This document shows positions 63,240-64,000 of a DNA stretch of 64,000 nucleotides, piece by piece. This DNA is from Diaprepes abbreviatus (lineage: Eukaryota; Arthropoda; Insecta; Coleoptera; Curculionidae), in assembly GCA_034092305.1 (NCBI GenBank), contig JASJET010000136.1:620001-684000 (forward strand), written 5' to 3'. A program made the translations under genes and the position numbers. The notes below the pieces were generated by a model. It did no database searches and was not told the origin of the DNA. It saw only the letters and a program-made list of their open reading frames with translations. The stretch's first letter is position 1. Every line of letters starts with the position of its first letter.

Positions 63240-64000
63240 TTTTTTTTTATGTATGTACACCGATTACTCCGGAACGGCTGCACCGATTTGAATGAATTTT
63301 TTACGCTATGTAAAGGAAGTTGCTGCGGTGGTCCCATATTTTTTTAGATGAAATTGGTGCAGTAAAATCCAAGATGGCGCTTACAATATGGCGGCCAAAA
63401 AAATTAATTTTGTCCGATTTTCTCCAAAATTGGTATGGAGGAATTTTCGGGGTTGTACCCAACGAATCTGAAATCATTTTTAAAAAATTCGAAATGGCGG
63501 ATCCAATATGGCGGACAAAAAAAATTAATTTAGTCCGATTTTCTCCAAAATTGGTATGGGAGAGTTTTCGAGGTTGCACAAAATGAATCTGATATTATTT
63601 TTTAAAAATTCAATATGGCGGATCCAATATGGCGGACGAAAAAATCAATTTTGTCAGATTTTCTCCAAAATTAATACGGGGGAGTTTTCGGAGTCGCGTA
63701 TGACGAATCTAAAATAATTTTTAAAAAATTCAATATGGCGGATCCAATATGGCGGACGAAAAAATCAATTTTGTCCTATTTTCTCCAAAATTGGTATGGG
63801 GAAGTTTTCGGGGCCTCACATAAAGAATCTGAAATTATTTTTAAAAACTCAATATGGCGGATTCAATATGGCGGCCGAAAAAAATCAATTTTGTCCGATT
63901 TTCACCAAAATTGGTACGGGGGAGTTTTTGGGGTCACACATGACGAATCTAAAATTATCTTTAAAAAATTCAATATGGCGTATCTAATATGGTGAATAAA
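63240..64000. repeat. ~120-bp tandem repeat array, well conserved
   Basis: Units with ATGGCGGATCCAATATGGCGG begin at about 63494, 63615, 63735, 63854 and 63975 (period 119-121 bp) and continue past the window end. Leader GATTACTCCGGAACGGCTGC at 63261. The open frames here on both strands are repeat by-products. Confidence 0.9.

Noticed and set aside
63301..63995. Open frames on both strands at the right edge
   Set aside because: They repeat every ~120 bp with the tandem array and encode no recognisable family.

Overview
The window is nuclear DNA of an insect, possibly a large-genome one such as a beetle (the order is an inference). The evidence is: three phase-0 exons that read as the C-terminus of a 7tm_6 odorant receptor, a family confined to insects; canonical GT-AG introns; an APE-type LINE, a Penelope-like element, mariner-type relics, TA microsatellites and tandem satellites. 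No rRNA, tRNA or CRISPR was seen. The left half is dominated by Polinton/Maverick (adintovirus-like) virus-transposons; the right half is repeat-packed intron of the receptor gene.

Positions 1-6570 and 27550-28045 are one old 'outer' Polinton, now decayed: fiber-like gene, integrase fused to a truncated neighbour, N-truncated packaging ATPase, truncated pX-like gene, adenain-type protease, an unknown gene, penton-type minor capsid, a small basic ORF and the major capsid gene (MCP). A second, 'inner' Polinton of 20,979 bp (6571-27549) sits inside that MCP gene. Its terminal inverted repeats are identical over the outer 189 bp, begin AGTAGTGGG, and are flanked by a perfect 6-bp target duplication (TTCCGA). 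It carries two small paralogues, a possible RNase H-like protein, MCP, small basic ORF, broken penton gene, protease, PLA2-pX fusion, ATPase, unknown 398-aa protein, coiled-coil fiber, DDE integrase with chromodomain, membrane protein, protein-primed DNA polymerase B with two introns, an acidic LxCxE protein with one stop, a large hairpin, a repeat protein and two genes near the right end. Capsid genes and ATPase supply packaging; protease matures virions; PolB and integrase copy and insert the element.

Positions 28046-34900 hold a different accessory block: three small tandem genes, two of them ending in histone-type 3' stem-loops and all followed by the box TTTGATCGTAG and a hairpin; a divergent gene with an LxCxE motif and a coiled coil; and a truncated PolB pseudogene whose promoter lies beside about ten CAAGGTCA-type nuclear-receptor half-sites.

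From 34931 to the end are two mariner-type transposase relics, a decayed LINE (38541-42516, minus), a Penelope fragment (about 42902-43990), a 159-bp satellite in four copies, two copies of a ~1.2-kb dispersed repeat, an inverted-repeat element (55641-57275), two arrays of a ~120-bp repeat and another very decayed Polinton (61130-63140). Odorant receptor exons lie at 36077-36172, 46205-46360 and 60648-60701.
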